From contig NZ_WUEY01000019.1 in NCBI RefSeq assembly GCF_010668395.1, positions 1-64,000 of the forward strand: 64,000 nucleotides of DNA, in the 5' to 3' direction. The stretch comes from Martinezella lusitana (lineage in GTDB: Bacteria; Pseudomonadota; Alphaproteobacteria; Rhizobiales; Rhizobiaceae). Positions within the stretch are counted from its first letter, which is position 1. The number at the start of each line of letters is the position of its first letter. Shown one piece after another: positions 1 through 8,755 of this stretch. Made by a program: the position numbers and the translations under genes. A model generated the notes under the pieces. The model searched no databases and was not told where the DNA came from. It saw nothing but the letters and a program-made list of their open reading frames with translations.

Positions 1-194
1 TCTTTGCCGGCCCGTCGACGCGCTACTGTCCGGCCGGCGTCTACGAATGGGTAGAGAAGGACGGCAAGGAGACCTACGTCATCAACGCCCAGAACTGCGT
101 CCACTGCAAGACCTGCGACATCAAGGACCCCAACCAGAACATCAACTGGGTCCCACCGCAGGGCGGCGAGGGACCAGTCTATCCGAATATGTGA
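1..194 (+). CDS. Electron transfer flavoprotein-ubiquinone oxidoreductase, C-terminal fragment
   Basis: Only the last 63 codons are present, read from base 3 to the TGA at 192-194. The fragment carries the 4Fe-4S ligand arrangement of ETF-QO: a first Cys in RYCPAGVYEW, then Cys-x2-Cys-x2-Cys in NCVHCKTCDIKDP, followed by the family tail NINWVPPQGGEGP. ETF-QO is an inner-membrane-associated flavoprotein that passes electrons from reduced ETF, for example from acyl-CoA dehydrogenases, to ubiquinone. The gene starts upstream of the window. A short hairpin lies 5 nt after the stop. The identification is secure because the C-terminal ferredoxin-like segment is distinctive. Confidence 0.93.
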   Translation, partial: FAGPSTRYCPAGVYEWVEKDGKETYVINAQNCVHCKTCDIKDPNQNINWVPPQGGEGPVYPNM

Positions 195-198
195 GGGG

Positions 199-223
199 TC
201 AGATGCTTGATTCCCGCATCTGA
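199..223 (+). terminator. Stem-loop after the ETF-QO gene
   Basis: Perfect 8-bp arms TCAGATGC (199-206) and GCATCTGA (216-223) enclose a 9-nt loop just after the ETF-QO stop codon. No T-run follows, so this may be an mRNA 3' end or a weak terminator. The rest of 195-523 shows no convincing gene. Confidence 0.4.
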
Positions 224-523
224 TGGCGCAACCTTCTCACCAGTCCGGAGAGATCGGCCAGAGCTTTTCCGCTTTTCCTCGAATCGCAAAAACGCTCTAT
301 CCTTTTGTTTTTACGCAAGGCCGCACGGAGCAAGCAAAACATCCGCGGACCAACGGTTAAGGTCGAGCGAATGAACCGGTGCAAGTGCTCGACGAAGGAG
401 CCTGAAAGGTTTGGGCTCGATCCGAACCATCAGATGCCGGAACCTCTGGTTTGCATCCTGCCAGACGCGGAACCTGCTCCGGCGGCTATCGTTGGCATCG
501 AGTAGAAATGGACGTGCTCTGGG

Positions 524-1057
524 TTACTCGATCATCGCATCTACGCCGTCTTCGGCGGCGACCGGAATGCCGACGGCGGTGAGATTGTCGTAGGCTTTCG
601 CCAGCACGCGCATGGCAACCTCGATATCGGCGCTGCTAACGCCGTCCAAGGCGTCGCAATTGGCATTGATCGCTGCCTGGAGCGCCGGCTCCTCCATCCG
701 CCGACCCTTCTCCGTCAGCGAAATGATGTATTTGCGCTTGTCGCTGGAATGCCGGCGGCGGGTGACGAGACCTATGGCGAGAAGCGCACGGACGGCAATG
801 ACCATGGCGGGGCCGGCGATGCCGGATTTCTGGGCGAGTTCCACCTGGGTCAACCCATCGCTGTACCAGAGTGTGCGCAGGGCATACCATTGGCCAAGCG
901 TGATGCCGAGCGGGGCGATCCGCGCACCGAGGTCGCGCTGGATCAGCCGGTTGACATGGCGCAGGCTGTTGCCGAAGCTCTGCGACATCGGCAGGATCGA
1001 CGGCGTCTTGATCTCGGACATGTCCTGCTCCGTGGCCTTGGGCTTGCTATCCGCCAT
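524..1057 (-). CDS. MarR family transcriptional regulator
   Basis: A 177-residue protein with the MarR winged-helix layout: an N-terminal dimerisation helix (about 25-45), a helix-turn-helix around 65-95 (LTQVELAQKSGIAGPAMVIAVRALLAIGLV) and a wing with a basic DKR turn (RRRHSSDKRKYIISLTEKGR, about 97-116). It would bind a palindromic operator and release it on binding a small ligand. It is divergent from the ABC importer operon starting at 1360, with a candidate operator at 1222-1241 between them, so it probably controls that operon and itself. The ATG at 1057 is used because the conserved domain follows closely. Confidence 0.88.
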   Translation of the reverse strand: MADSKPKATEQDMSEIKTPSILPMSQSFGNSLRHVNRLIQRDLGARIAPLGITLGQWYALRTLWYSDGLTQVELAQKSGIAGPAMVIAVRALLAIGLVTRRRHSSDKRKYIISLTEKGRRMEEPALQAAINANCDALDGVSSADIEVAMRVLAKAYDNLTAVGIPVAAEDGVDAMIE

Positions 1058-1221
1058 TTTGCTCCTACCGGGCCGTTGGTTTGCCAGATCGCGCTTTTGT
1101 CTGGTGCCTAGACTCTATTGCTCGCCAAGGCAAGCAAAGCCGCTGGCCGGCACATATTTTAAACCTAAACAAATTGCGCCGACTATCTTGTCGGACGGTC
1201 GGAAACGCGCTAGCTTAAAAT

Positions 1222-1241
1222 CGTTCATATATTAACGAACG
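1222..1241. promoter_or_regulatory. Candidate MarR operator
   Basis: CGTTC (1222-1226) and GAACG (1237-1241) form an inverted repeat around an AT-rich centre (ATATATTAAC) in the divergent intergenic region between the MarR gene and the ABC importer. Its size of about 20 bp and its position fit MarR-type operators. Assignment to this regulator is an inference from position. Confidence 0.4.
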
Positions 1242-1359
1242 TCTTTTTGGCTAGGTCGGCGTGCTTCTTCTGTTCCCGTGATGACCACCATTTTCCATGA
1301 CGGTCCGCGGCAGCAATCGGGCGACGGCTCCCCATCGAGACGACAAGGGGAACGACATC

Positions 1360-2532
1360 ATGAGATCCATCTTCCGCTTCGTGGCATCCGCGGCCGCGGG
1401 CCTTGTTCTCAGCGGCACCAGTCTCTACGCCGCCGATCCGATCAAGATCGGCTTCGTCATGTCCTATAGCGGCTGGTTCCAGCCGATCGACGCCAGCACC
1501 GTCAACGGCGCGCTGCTGGCGGTAAAGGAAATCAATGCGGCCGGCGGCGTGCTGGGCAGTCAGATCCAGGTCGAGACCTTCGACAACAAGTCCGAGCCGG
1601 CACTCGGCGCCGACGGCGCGACCGAGATGGTCAGCAAGGGCGTCAAGGCGATGCTCTTCCCGAGCGACTTCGACTTCGGCGCGCCCGGCGCCTTCATCGC
1701 CCAGCAGAACAATATCATTGCGCTTTCGGGCGCTTCCGACCCGAAGTTCGGCGTCACCGGCATCGGTCCCTACGCCTATTCGATTTCGAATGCAGCGCAG
1801 GCCCAGGGCGCGCTCCTGGCCGAGTGGGCCTTCCAGAAGCAGGGCTGGAAATCGGCCTATGTCCTGCTGGACAACACCATTTCCTTCACCAAGTCGCTCT
1901 GTGGCAGCTTCAGCCAGCGCTGGAAGGAGCTTGCCGGCGACAAGGCCCTCCTCGGCGACGACACCTTCCTGAACAACGACCCGAGCATCGCCGCTCAGGC
2001 CACGCGGATCAACAACCTGCCCGCCAAGCCGGACTTCATCGTCGTCTGCTCCTATGCCCCCGGCGGTCCGAGCGCCATTCGCCAGCTACGCGAAGCAGGC
2101 TTGAACCAGCCGGTCCTGACCGGCGAGTCCATGGACGGCGACTACTGGGCCGGCACCGTGCCGAACCTCAGCAATTTCTACGTCGCCGACTACGGCTCGG
2201 TCTATGGCGACGATCCCGATCCGACCGTCAACGACTTCTTCAAGCGCTATCAGGCCGAATACAAGCAGCGCTCCGACGCCTCCTATTCCTTGCGCGGCTA
2301 CTCGCTGATCCAGGCTTGGGCAAAGGCGGCGCAGAAGGCAGGCTCCTTCGATGCCGACAAGGTCGCCGCCGTCCTCGACACGTTCAAGGACGAGAAGCTC
2401 GTGATCGGCCCGACGACCTACACGCCGGAACTCCACATCGAAACGAGCCGCCCGATGACGATCGTCCAAAGCCAGGGTGGCAAGTTCTCCGCCGTCGGCA
2501 AGTTCTCCGCCACGACCGTGCATCTGGATTAG
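1360..2532 (+). CDS. ABC transporter substrate-binding protein, branched-chain amino acid type
   Basis: A 390-residue periplasmic binding protein of the Leu/Ile/Val-binding (Peripla_BP_6) class. The start at 1360 is chosen over an upstream in-frame ATG at 1297 because it is preceded by an AAGGGG ribosome site and begins directly with a Sec signal peptide (MRSIFRFVASAAAGLVLSG, cleavage near LYA-ADP, residue 24-25). The mature protein opens with IKIGFVMSYSGW, the usual first beta strand. It is the first gene of an operon with two ATPases, two permeases and two hydrolases. This class also imports amides, urea and aromatic acids, so the substrate cannot be read from sequence. Confidence 0.93.
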   Translation: MRSIFRFVASAAAGLVLSGTSLYAADPIKIGFVMSYSGWFQPIDASTVNGALLAVKEINAAGGVLGSQIQVETFDNKSEPALGADGATEMVSKGVKAMLFPSDFDFGAPGAFIAQQNNIIALSGASDPKFGVTGIGPYAYSISNAAQAQGALLAEWAFQKQGWKSAYVLLDNTISFTKSLCGSFSQRWKELAGDKALLGDDTFLNNDPSIAAQATRINNLPAKPDFIVVCSYAPGGPSAIRQLREAGLNQPVLTGESMDGDYWAGTVPNLSNFYVADYGSVYGDDPDPTVNDFFKRYQAEYKQRSDASYSLRGYSLIQAWAKAAQKAGSFDADKVAAVLDTFKDEKLVIGPTTYTPELHIETSRPMTIVQSQGGKFSAVGKFSATTVHLD

Positions 2533-2547
2533 GCTGGACGGCAGGCA

Positions 2548-3267
2548 ATGCAACTCAGCGCAACTGACATCAGCGTGCGTTTTGCCGGCGTCAGTGCCAT
2601 CGACAAGGTATCGATGGCACTCGACCGCGGCGAAATCCTCGGACTGATCGGCCCGAACGGCGCCGGCAAGACGACCATGGTCAACGTTCTCAGCGGCTTC
2701 CAGAAGCCGCGCGAAGGGAGGGTTGCGATCGAGAGCGTGGACTGCGCCGGCCGCTCGGCCGCCTGGTTCTCGCGCCACGGCGTGGTACGGACCTTCCAGG
2801 CCGTGCGGCTCTTTAAGGATCTGACCATCAGCGAAAACATCGAGGCCAGCCTCAGCAGCCTTGGCATCAGCCGCTTTCGCGCCCGCCGCAGGGCTGCCGA
2901 GATGCTCGACTACATGGGCATCGGCGACAAGGCCGATCGTCGCGGCGGAACGTTGAGCTATGGCGACGAGCGGCGCGTCGGCATCGCCCGCGCCCTGGCG
3001 CTCGCCCCGAAATTTCTGCTGCTGGACGAGCCGGCGGCCGGACTGAACATCGGCGAGGCGGAATCGCTCGCCGACCTCATCCGCCGCATCCAGGGCGATT
3101 TTTCCTGCGGCGTGCTGCTGATCGAGCACAACATGACTTTGGTCATGACCATCTGCCGGCGCCTGCACGTCATGGCAAGCGGCCGCACCATCGCGACCGG
3201 CACCCCGGCCGAGGTGCTGGCCGACCCGCAATTCAAGTCCGCCTATCTCGGCACGGGGGCAGCATGA
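2548..3267 (+). CDS. Branched-chain amino acid-type ABC transporter ATP-binding protein (LivG-like)
   Basis: A 239-residue nucleotide-binding subunit. It has Walker A GPNGAGKTT (residues 35-43), Q-loop (FQAVRLF), signature LSYGDERRVGIARALA, Walker B FLLLDEP and the H-loop in IEHNM. The LSYGD signature and the VRTFQ segment are typical of LivG rather than LivF. It lies 15 nt after the binding-protein gene and overlaps the next ATPase gene by 4 nt, indicating translational coupling. With the LivF-like subunit it would energise the LivHM-type permease in the inner membrane. Confidence 0.94.
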   Translation: MQLSATDISVRFAGVSAIDKVSMALDRGEILGLIGPNGAGKTTMVNVLSGFQKPREGRVAIESVDCAGRSAAWFSRHGVVRTFQAVRLFKDLTISENIEASLSSLGISRFRARRRAAEMLDYMGIGDKADRRGGTLSYGDERRVGIARALALAPKFLLLDEPAAGLNIGEAESLADLIRRIQGDFSCGVLLIEHNMTLVMTICRRLHVMASGRTIATGTPAEVLADPQFKSAYLGTGAA

Positions 3268-4007
3268 CGGCGACCTCCTCTCCCCTTCTGGCGATCGAGG
3301 ATCTTTTTGTCCGCTATGGCCGTATTGCCGCCCTTTCGGGCGTCCGGCTCCATGTCGACGAGGGCGAAGTGGTTTCGATCGTCGGACCCAACGGCGCCGG
3401 CAAGTCCTCGCTGCTCGGCGCCATCGCCGGTCTCGTCCAGCCGGCCGGTGGAAGCATCACCTTTGCCGGTGAGCCAATCACGCCGCGCGGGCTGGAGCGC
3501 ACCGTGCGCCGCGGCATCGCGCTGGTCCCGGAGGGACGGCATGTCTTCGGCGGCCTGAGCGTCCTCGAAAACCTGACCCTTGGCGCGACCGTCCGCAGCG
3601 ACCACAACCAGGTCAAGGCGGAGATAGCCCGCTTCTTCGACATTTTCCCGATCCTCGGCGAACGCCGCAACGAAGCCGCCGGGCGGCTGTCCGGGGGCGA
3701 GCAGCAGATGCTCGTCATCGCCCGCGCCCTGCTTGCGAAGCCTCGGCTGCTAATGCTCGACGAACCGTCGCTCGGCCTGGCGCCGAAGGTGACCGATCGG
3801 GTCTACGAACTGCTGGCGGAAATCCGCGCTCAGGGCGTCACCATTCTTGTCGTCGAGCAGAACGCGCCGCGGGCGCTGAAAGCGGCGGACCGGACCTATG
3901 TGCTGAACGGCGGCCGTGTCCGGCTTGCCGGCGCGTCGGCGGCGCTCGCCGCCGATCCGGATTTCGAAGCCGCCTATTTCGGCCTGCGCACGGAGGCGGC
4001 ACGCTGA
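3264..4007 (+). CDS. Branched-chain amino acid-type ABC transporter ATP-binding protein (LivF-like)
   Basis: A 247-residue ATPase with Walker A GPNGAGKSS (residues 41-49), the LivF-type segment VPEGRHVFGGLSVLENL, signature LSGGEQQMLVIARAL and Walker B LLMLDEPSLGLAP. It overlaps the LivG-like gene by 4 nt upstream and shares its last base with the permease start downstream. It forms the second half of the ATPase dimer of the importer. Confidence 0.94.
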   Translation: MTATSSPLLAIEDLFVRYGRIAALSGVRLHVDEGEVVSIVGPNGAGKSSLLGAIAGLVQPAGGSITFAGEPITPRGLERTVRRGIALVPEGRHVFGGLSVLENLTLGATVRSDHNQVKAEIARFFDIFPILGERRNEAAGRLSGGEQQMLVIARALLAKPRLLMLDEPSLGLAPKVTDRVYELLAEIRAQGVTILVVEQNAPRALKAADRTYVLNGGRVRLAGASAALAADPDFEAAYFGLRTEAAR

Positions 4008-4891
4008 TGCAGATAATCATCCAGGTTCTGGTCGATGCCTTCAGCCTCGGCGGCCTCTACGCCCTCACCGCACTCGGCATCGGCCTCATCTTCAGCGTGA
4101 TGCGGCTTGCCAATTTCGCCCATGCGGAATTCGTCACCGTCGCCGCCTATGTGCTCTTTGCACTCTCCGGCCAGCCGATCGTCATCGGCATCGCCGCTTC
4201 GGTGCTGGTCACACTGGCGCTGGCCGTTTTGACCGAGCGGCTCGCCTTCCGGCCGCTGCGCAATGCCGATCCGGCGACCATGCTGATTTCTTCCTTTTCC
4301 GTCAGCATGTTTCTGCAGCGGCTTCTCGTGTTCCTGGTCGGCTCGCGCATCAAGACGCTCGATCCCCTGCCGATGCTCGGCCAGGCCGTGACGATCGGCG
4401 GTGTGCAGGTCAGTTCCCTGAAGCTCGTCACCATTCTCGCCTGCGCCGTGCTGCTTGCGGCTCTTACCCTGTTTCTCAAGAAGACCCGCTTCGGCCTGCA
4501 GATGCGCGCGGCGGCGGAGAATTTCACGATGTCCCGGCTCGTCGGCGTGCGCGCCAATGCCGTCATCGCCGCCGCCTTTGCGCTGAGCGGCGTCCTGGCG
4601 GCGGTCGTCGCCTTGCTCTTTGCGGCGCAGACCGGCTTCGTGCAGCCGCGTTTCGGCGTGCAGCTCGTCATCATCGCCTTCGTCGCGACGGTCATCGGCG
4701 GCCTCGGCAATCTGCTCGGCGCGGCCGTCGGCGGCTTTCTCGTCGGCGTCGTGTCGATCCTGCTGCAGGCCTTCCTGCCGCCGGAACTCAGGCCCTTCCG
4801 CGAGGCCTTCCTGTTCGTCGTGGTCATCCTGGTGTTGCTGGTGCGTCCGCAGGGGCTTTTTCCGGCACGCGGCCTGAAGGAGCGCGTATGA
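4007..4891 (+). CDS. Branched-chain amino acid-type ABC transporter permease (LivH-like)
   Basis: A 294-residue inner-membrane protein with about eight hydrophobic segments. It starts with the typical LivH motif GGLYALTALGIGLIFSVMRLANFAHAEFV and ends with the family tail LLVRPQGLFPARGLKERV. It forms the translocation path with the LivM-like protein encoded directly downstream, whose ATG overlaps this gene's TGA by 4 nt. Confidence 0.93.
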   Translation: MQIIIQVLVDAFSLGGLYALTALGIGLIFSVMRLANFAHAEFVTVAAYVLFALSGQPIVIGIAASVLVTLALAVLTERLAFRPLRNADPATMLISSFSVSMFLQRLLVFLVGSRIKTLDPLPMLGQAVTIGGVQVSSLKLVTILACAVLLAALTLFLKKTRFGLQMRAAAENFTMSRLVGVRANAVIAAAFALSGVLAAVVALLFAAQTGFVQPRFGVQLVIIAFVATVIGGLGNLLGAAVGGFLVGVVSILLQAFLPPELRPFREAFLFVVVILVLLVRPQGLFPARGLKERV

Positions 4892-5952
4892 TGAACGAGC
4901 TGATACGCGATATCCTCCGGCGCATCGGACCGCTGATCGCATTGATCGCATTCGTGCTCCTCATCACCTGGCTTGCCGGCTTTGCGGGCATCGTACTGCA
5001 GCGGCGCGTGACCTTCGGCCTCGTCAACCTGGTCGCGGTCGTGGGTCTCTATATCTATATGGGCAATTCCGGATTGCTGAATTTCAGCGCAGTCGGCTTC
5101 ATGGCAATCGGCGCCTATACGTCCGCGCTGCTGACCATGCTGCCGACGATGAAGCACACCTTCCTGCCCGGCCTGCCGCCTTGGCTGGCGGCGGCGCATG
5201 TGCCGCCGCTCGCGGGCGCCTTTGCCGGCGGCGGCGTCGCCGCCATCGTCGCGCTCATCGTTGGCTGGCCGCTGATGCGCCTGACCGGGATTGCCGTCGG
5301 CATCGCGACGCTGTCGTTGCTGATCATCGTCTATATCGTGCTCGGCAACTGGACGGACGTCACCGGCGGCCAGCAGTCTCTCATGGGCCTCCCGGCCTAT
5401 GTCGGGCTGTGGACCGCTGGTCTGTTTGCCGCCGGCGCCATCCTCGTCGCCTTCGTTTACCAGGAGACACGTTTCGCCATCGCGCTCAGGGCTGCCCGCG
5501 AGGACGAAGTGGCCGCGCGCGCCAGCGGCGTGCATGTGCTGCGCGAGCGGCTGACAGCTTTCGTGCTGGCAAGCTTCGTTTCCGGCGTCGGCGGCGCCCT
5601 CTTCGGCCATTTTCTCGGCACACTGAGGGTCGAGAGCTTCTATCTCGACCCGACCTTCCTGTTCATCTCCATGCTTGTCGTCGGCGGAATGCGCAGCCTG
5701 ACCGGCGCCGTCGTCGGCACGCTGGTGATTTCCGTTCTGACGGAGCTTTTGCGGCTGGCCGAAGCCGGCGTGTCCCTGCCCTTCACCGCGACGACGATCG
5801 CGGCTCCCGCGGGGTCGGGCGACGTGATTCTGGCCGCGCTCACACTGCTCATCATCCTCTTCCGGCCGCAGGGCATCACTGCCGGCCGGGAGATTTCCCT
5901 TGCCTTTTCAAGGCGCCGGGCCGTCCGAAAGCCCGCACCGCCCGCATCCTAA
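4888..5952 (+). CDS. Branched-chain amino acid-type ABC transporter permease (LivM-like)
   Basis: A 354-residue permease starting at the ATGATG overlapping the LivH-like stop (4888; a second ATG follows at 4891). The open frame extends far upstream but that part is a shadow of the previous gene. Multiple membrane spans and the family segments NLVAVVGLYIYMGNSGLLNF and the C-terminal ILFRPQGI identify LivM. In the operon it is followed 17 nt later by a metallo-hydrolase gene. Confidence 0.92.
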   Translation: MMNELIRDILRRIGPLIALIAFVLLITWLAGFAGIVLQRRVTFGLVNLVAVVGLYIYMGNSGLLNFSAVGFMAIGAYTSALLTMLPTMKHTFLPGLPPWLAAAHVPPLAGAFAGGGVAAIVALIVGWPLMRLTGIAVGIATLSLLIIVYIVLGNWTDVTGGQQSLMGLPAYVGLWTAGLFAAGAILVAFVYQETRFAIALRAAREDEVAARASGVHVLRERLTAFVLASFVSGVGGALFGHFLGTLRVESFYLDPTFLFISMLVVGGMRSLTGAVVGTLVISVLTELLRLAEAGVSLPFTATTIAAPAGSGDVILAALTLLIILFRPQGITAGREISLAFSRRRAVRKPAPPAS

Positions 5953-5969
5953 GAAAAAGAGGACCGGCC

Positions 5970-6869
5970 ATGACCGAAACCGCCAACATTCCGCCCGCGC
6001 CGATCGTCGATGCCTCGGCACCGAAAGAGATCGCCGACGGCATCTTTATCATCGAGGATCACCGCATTCCGCTCGTACCCAATATCGGCATCGTCCTCGG
6101 CACCCACTCCGCCATGGTGGTCGACAGCGGCATGGGCCGGGCGAACGGCGAAGCGGTGCTTGCCGCCGCCCGAAAGCTCGCCGGCGATCGGAAGCTTTAT
6201 CTGACCATCACTCATTTTCATCCCGAGCACGGCTATGGCGCGGAGCCTTTCAAGGGGGCAGCCGAGATCGTCTACAATCGGGCGCAGGCTGAAGAACTCG
6301 CGGCCAAGGGCGAGGCTTATCTCGGCATGTTCAAAGGCATGGGCCCAGCAGTGGCGGCCACACTTGAGAACACCAGGCTCGTCGAAGCCGACACGCTCTA
6401 TGACGGCACCGAACACACAGTCGATCTCGGCGGCCGCACGGTCCTTCTGAAGACCTGGGGCCAGGCGCATACGCAGGCCGATCAGGTCGTCTTCCTGCCG
6501 ACGGAAAAAATTCTCTTCACCGGCGATCTTGCCGAGGAAAAGACCTTTCCGATCTTCCCCTGGTTTCCGCCGCACGACATGGACATCGATGCGGGCAATT
6601 GGCTGCAGGCCTTGGGCGACTGCATCGCCTGGAATCCCTCCATCGTCGTGCCTGGCCACGGCGATCTCCGCGGCAGCGACATCCTTATCGACGTGCGCGA
6701 CTATATCCGCGACGTCGGCGCGCGCGTCGCAATGGCCAGGGCGGCCGGGAGAGACGAAGGCGAAATGGTCGAGACGCTCGCGCCCGAGATCAGGGCCAAG
6801 CATGCGGACTGGCATTTCCCGGAATGGATCGATTTCGCCATCCGCTATTTTGCCGCGCAGCAGCAGTAG
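5970..6869 (+). CDS. MBL-fold metallo-hydrolase with variant HxHxEH motif
   Basis: A 299-residue metallo-beta-lactamase-fold protein; the ATG at 5970 follows AAAGAGGA. The usual HxHxDH zinc motif appears as H82-F-H-P-E-H87, with Glu in place of the Asp that supplies a ligand of the second metal. The other metal-site features are recognisable: a later His in GQAHTQADQ, Asp in LFTGDL and His in VPGHGDL. The reaction is unknown; lactonases, glyoxalase II-like thioesterases and alkylsulfatases share the fold. Its place in an importer operon, beside an isochorismatase-fold protein, suggests cytoplasmic processing of the imported compound. No signal peptide is seen. Confidence 0.85.
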   Translation: MTETANIPPAPIVDASAPKEIADGIFIIEDHRIPLVPNIGIVLGTHSAMVVDSGMGRANGEAVLAAARKLAGDRKLYLTITHFHPEHGYGAEPFKGAAEIVYNRAQAEELAAKGEAYLGMFKGMGPAVAATLENTRLVEADTLYDGTEHTVDLGGRTVLLKTWGQAHTQADQVVFLPTEKILFTGDLAEEKTFPIFPWFPPHDMDIDAGNWLQALGDCIAWNPSIVVPGHGDLRGSDILIDVRDYIRDVGARVAMARAAGRDEGEMVETLAPEIRAKHADWHFPEWIDFAIRYFAAQQQ

Positions 6870-6879
6870 GAGCAAGACA

Positions 6880-7467
6880 ATGCGCACCGTATTGGTCGCC
6901 ATGCACTATCAGAACGAAGTCCTGCATGCGGCCGGCAAGATCAAGGTCGGCATGGCCGAGGATGCGGACAACCGCAGCGCCGTCGTCGCCCATGCCGGCC
7001 GCCTTCTGGGCTTTGCCCGTGACAACGGCATTCCCGTCGTCTCGGTGCGCATCGCCTTTCGTGCCGACCACGCCGACGTCATCCAGAACTGCCCGATCTT
7101 TCGCAACGTCGTCGCCGGCAAGGCGATGGTGGACGGCAGCTGGGGGGCCGAATTCCACGAGGGGCTCGAGCCCCTCGCCGGCGAATTCGTCGTCAAGCAC
7201 AGCCGCGTCAATGCCTTCTACGGCTCGCAGCTCGAAGAGGTTCTCCGCACCTTGAAGGCCGAACGGCTGATCATGGCGGGCGTCGCCACCAACTCGGTCG
7301 TCCTCACCTCCGTCGCCTGCGCCGCCGACATGGGCTACGAGGTCATCGTCGTCGCCGACGCCTGCTCCTCCGGCCGCGCCGACCTGCACGAATCGTCGCT
7401 GGAAAACATGAAACTGGTGGCAGACGTCATTTCACTAGACCGCCTCATCGAGCTAACCACACACTAG
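6880..7467 (+). CDS. Isochorismatase-fold (cysteine hydrolase-like) protein lacking canonical catalytic residues
   Basis: A 195-residue protein with the isochorismatase/nicotinamidase fold. The start at 6880 lies 10 nt after the MBL gene stop with AGGAGCAAGACA upstream. The expected Asp of the D-x-Q motif is His9 (MHYQNEV), and the nucleophilic Cys of the GVxTxxCV motif is Val140 (GVATNSVV); only the triad Lys appears kept (K106 in VVKHSR). It may be a divergent enzyme with another mechanism, as in PhzD-like members that lack the Cys, or a non-catalytic binding protein. It is the last gene of the importer operon. Confidence 0.82.
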   Translation: MRTVLVAMHYQNEVLHAAGKIKVGMAEDADNRSAVVAHAGRLLGFARDNGIPVVSVRIAFRADHADVIQNCPIFRNVVAGKAMVDGSWGAEFHEGLEPLAGEFVVKHSRVNAFYGSQLEEVLRTLKAERLIMAGVATNSVVLTSVACAADMGYEVIVVADACSSGRADLHESSLENMKLVADVISLDRLIELTTH

Positions 7468-7529
7468 AACTAACAGGAGTGCATGTTCTCGAACCAACTC
7501 GGACCGTTGTTTCGGTAACGGCGGATGCC

Positions 7530-8639
7530 TTAATCCTTTATGACGATATCCAACGCGTTCAAAAACTGGTCGTTTTCCGCGACGGATCCCACACTCACGC
7601 GAATGAACGTGGTGTATCCAGTCTGTTTCCAGGGCTTCACGATAACCCCGGCCGCCAGAAGCTGCTCCGCGAATATGGAGGCATCCGTTTCACAATCGAA
7701 GAAAACAAAATTTCCTTTGGATGGCGCGACCTTCAGACCTCTCTTCATCAACGCTGAACTGAGACGTGCCCTTTCCGATATGGCAAGTGCGACCGTTCGC
7801 GCGAGATGATCTTCGTCGCCGAGGGCGGCGATGGCAGCAGCCTGAGCTATCGAATTGGTATTGAATGGCGTCCTGACACGGTTCAAAAAATCGCAAAATC
7901 CCGCGTTCGAGGTAACCCCGAATCCGATCCTCAGTCCTGCCAGACCATACGCCTTTGAGAAGGTGCGCAGGATAACCCAGCTTTTGTTGCTCGATTTCAG
8001 TATGTCCATCGTCGCCGGATAGTCGTCACCAGAGGCGTATTCGGCATAAGCCTCGTCGATAACGAGTAGCGTGTCGTCGTCGATAGCGTCGAGAAATCGT
8101 TTGAAGTCATCCTGCCCGAGCCATGATCCGACCGGATTCATGGGATTTGCAAACAACATCATACGCGGTTTGCGATGAGCGGCAGCGATCAATCCAGCAA
8201 TATCGATCGATAAATCCGGCAGGATTTCGATCCGCTCCACCTTTCCGCCCATAACGGCCGTGTAGTCCTCATGCAGCGGAAACGACGGGTAAAGAGTGGT
8301 CACAATATCATTGGGCCGGACCACCGCCTTGCAAATGACTGCAATCAGGTCCTCCGAGCCGTTGCCGAGGATGATACGGGAGGCGTCGATTCCGAAGCGC
8401 TCCGACAGTGCTTCGCATAATGCTCTCCCTTTGGGATCGGGGTAAAGGCGGAGCAGATCTTGCAGATCCTGCTGGAACAACAATGCGTTGGGTGATGCGC
8501 CGAGCGGGTTTTCGTTCGAAGCAAGTTTAGCGATCACCGCCGGTCGATAGCGCTCGCGCACCTCGTTCAAAGTCAGTCCGGAATTGTAAGGCGGTATTTC
8601 GGCGACCTCGTCGCGAATGTGTCTTTTGCTGTCCGACAT
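7530..8639 (-). CDS. Histidinol-phosphate aminotransferase-like PLP enzyme
   Basis: A 369-residue fold-type I aminotransferase of the HisC family. Visible motifs are LASNENPLG near the N-terminus, FANPMNPVG, DEAYAEYA and the PLP-lysine segment RTFSKAYGLAGLRIGFG. HisC transfers an amino group between glutamate and imidazole-acetol phosphate, and paralogues act on aromatic amino acids. Here it is divergent from an SDR gene and near a HisD-like gene, away from any biosynthetic his operon, so a catabolic or specialised role is likelier than histidine synthesis. A near-perfect palindrome at 8689-8710 lies in the shared promoter region. Confidence 0.87.
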   Translation of the reverse strand: MSDSKRHIRDEVAEIPPYNSGLTLNEVRERYRPAVIAKLASNENPLGASPNALLFQQDLQDLLRLYPDPKGRALCEALSERFGIDASRIILGNGSEDLIAVICKAVVRPNDIVTTLYPSFPLHEDYTAVMGGKVERIEILPDLSIDIAGLIAAAHRKPRMMLFANPMNPVGSWLGQDDFKRFLDAIDDDTLLVIDEAYAEYASGDDYPATMDILKSSNKSWVILRTFSKAYGLAGLRIGFGVTSNAGFCDFLNRVRTPFNTNSIAQAAAIAALGDEDHLARTVALAISERARLSSALMKRGLKVAPSKGNFVFFDCETDASIFAEQLLAAGVIVKPWKQTGYTTFIRVSVGSVAENDQFLNALDIVIKD

Positions 8640-8688
8640 CGTTTGCCCCTTTCTTCGGTGAGAGAAAGCATAAGAAGGAAAACTTCTT

Positions 8689-8710
8689 TTGTCGATACAT
8701 GTATAGACAA
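8689..8710. promoter_or_regulatory. Palindromic operator, TGTATAGACA type
   Basis: A 22-bp nearly perfect palindrome: TTGTC and GACAA ends around the perfect core ATACATGTAT, with a single mismatched pair. It lies between the divergent HisC-like and SDR genes. It shares the 10-mer TGTATAGACA with the element at 9566-9597. The likely ligand is the HutC-like GntR regulator encoded at 12141-12911 (inference). Confidence 0.6.
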
Positions 8711-8755
8711 CACCGATTGGACGTGTTTTGATTGCGAAAAAATAAGGGGATCACA

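Noticed and set aside
4147..5610. 487-codon minus-strand open frame over the LivH/LivM genes
   Set aside because: Shadow of the permease genes, with repetitive composition and no family features.
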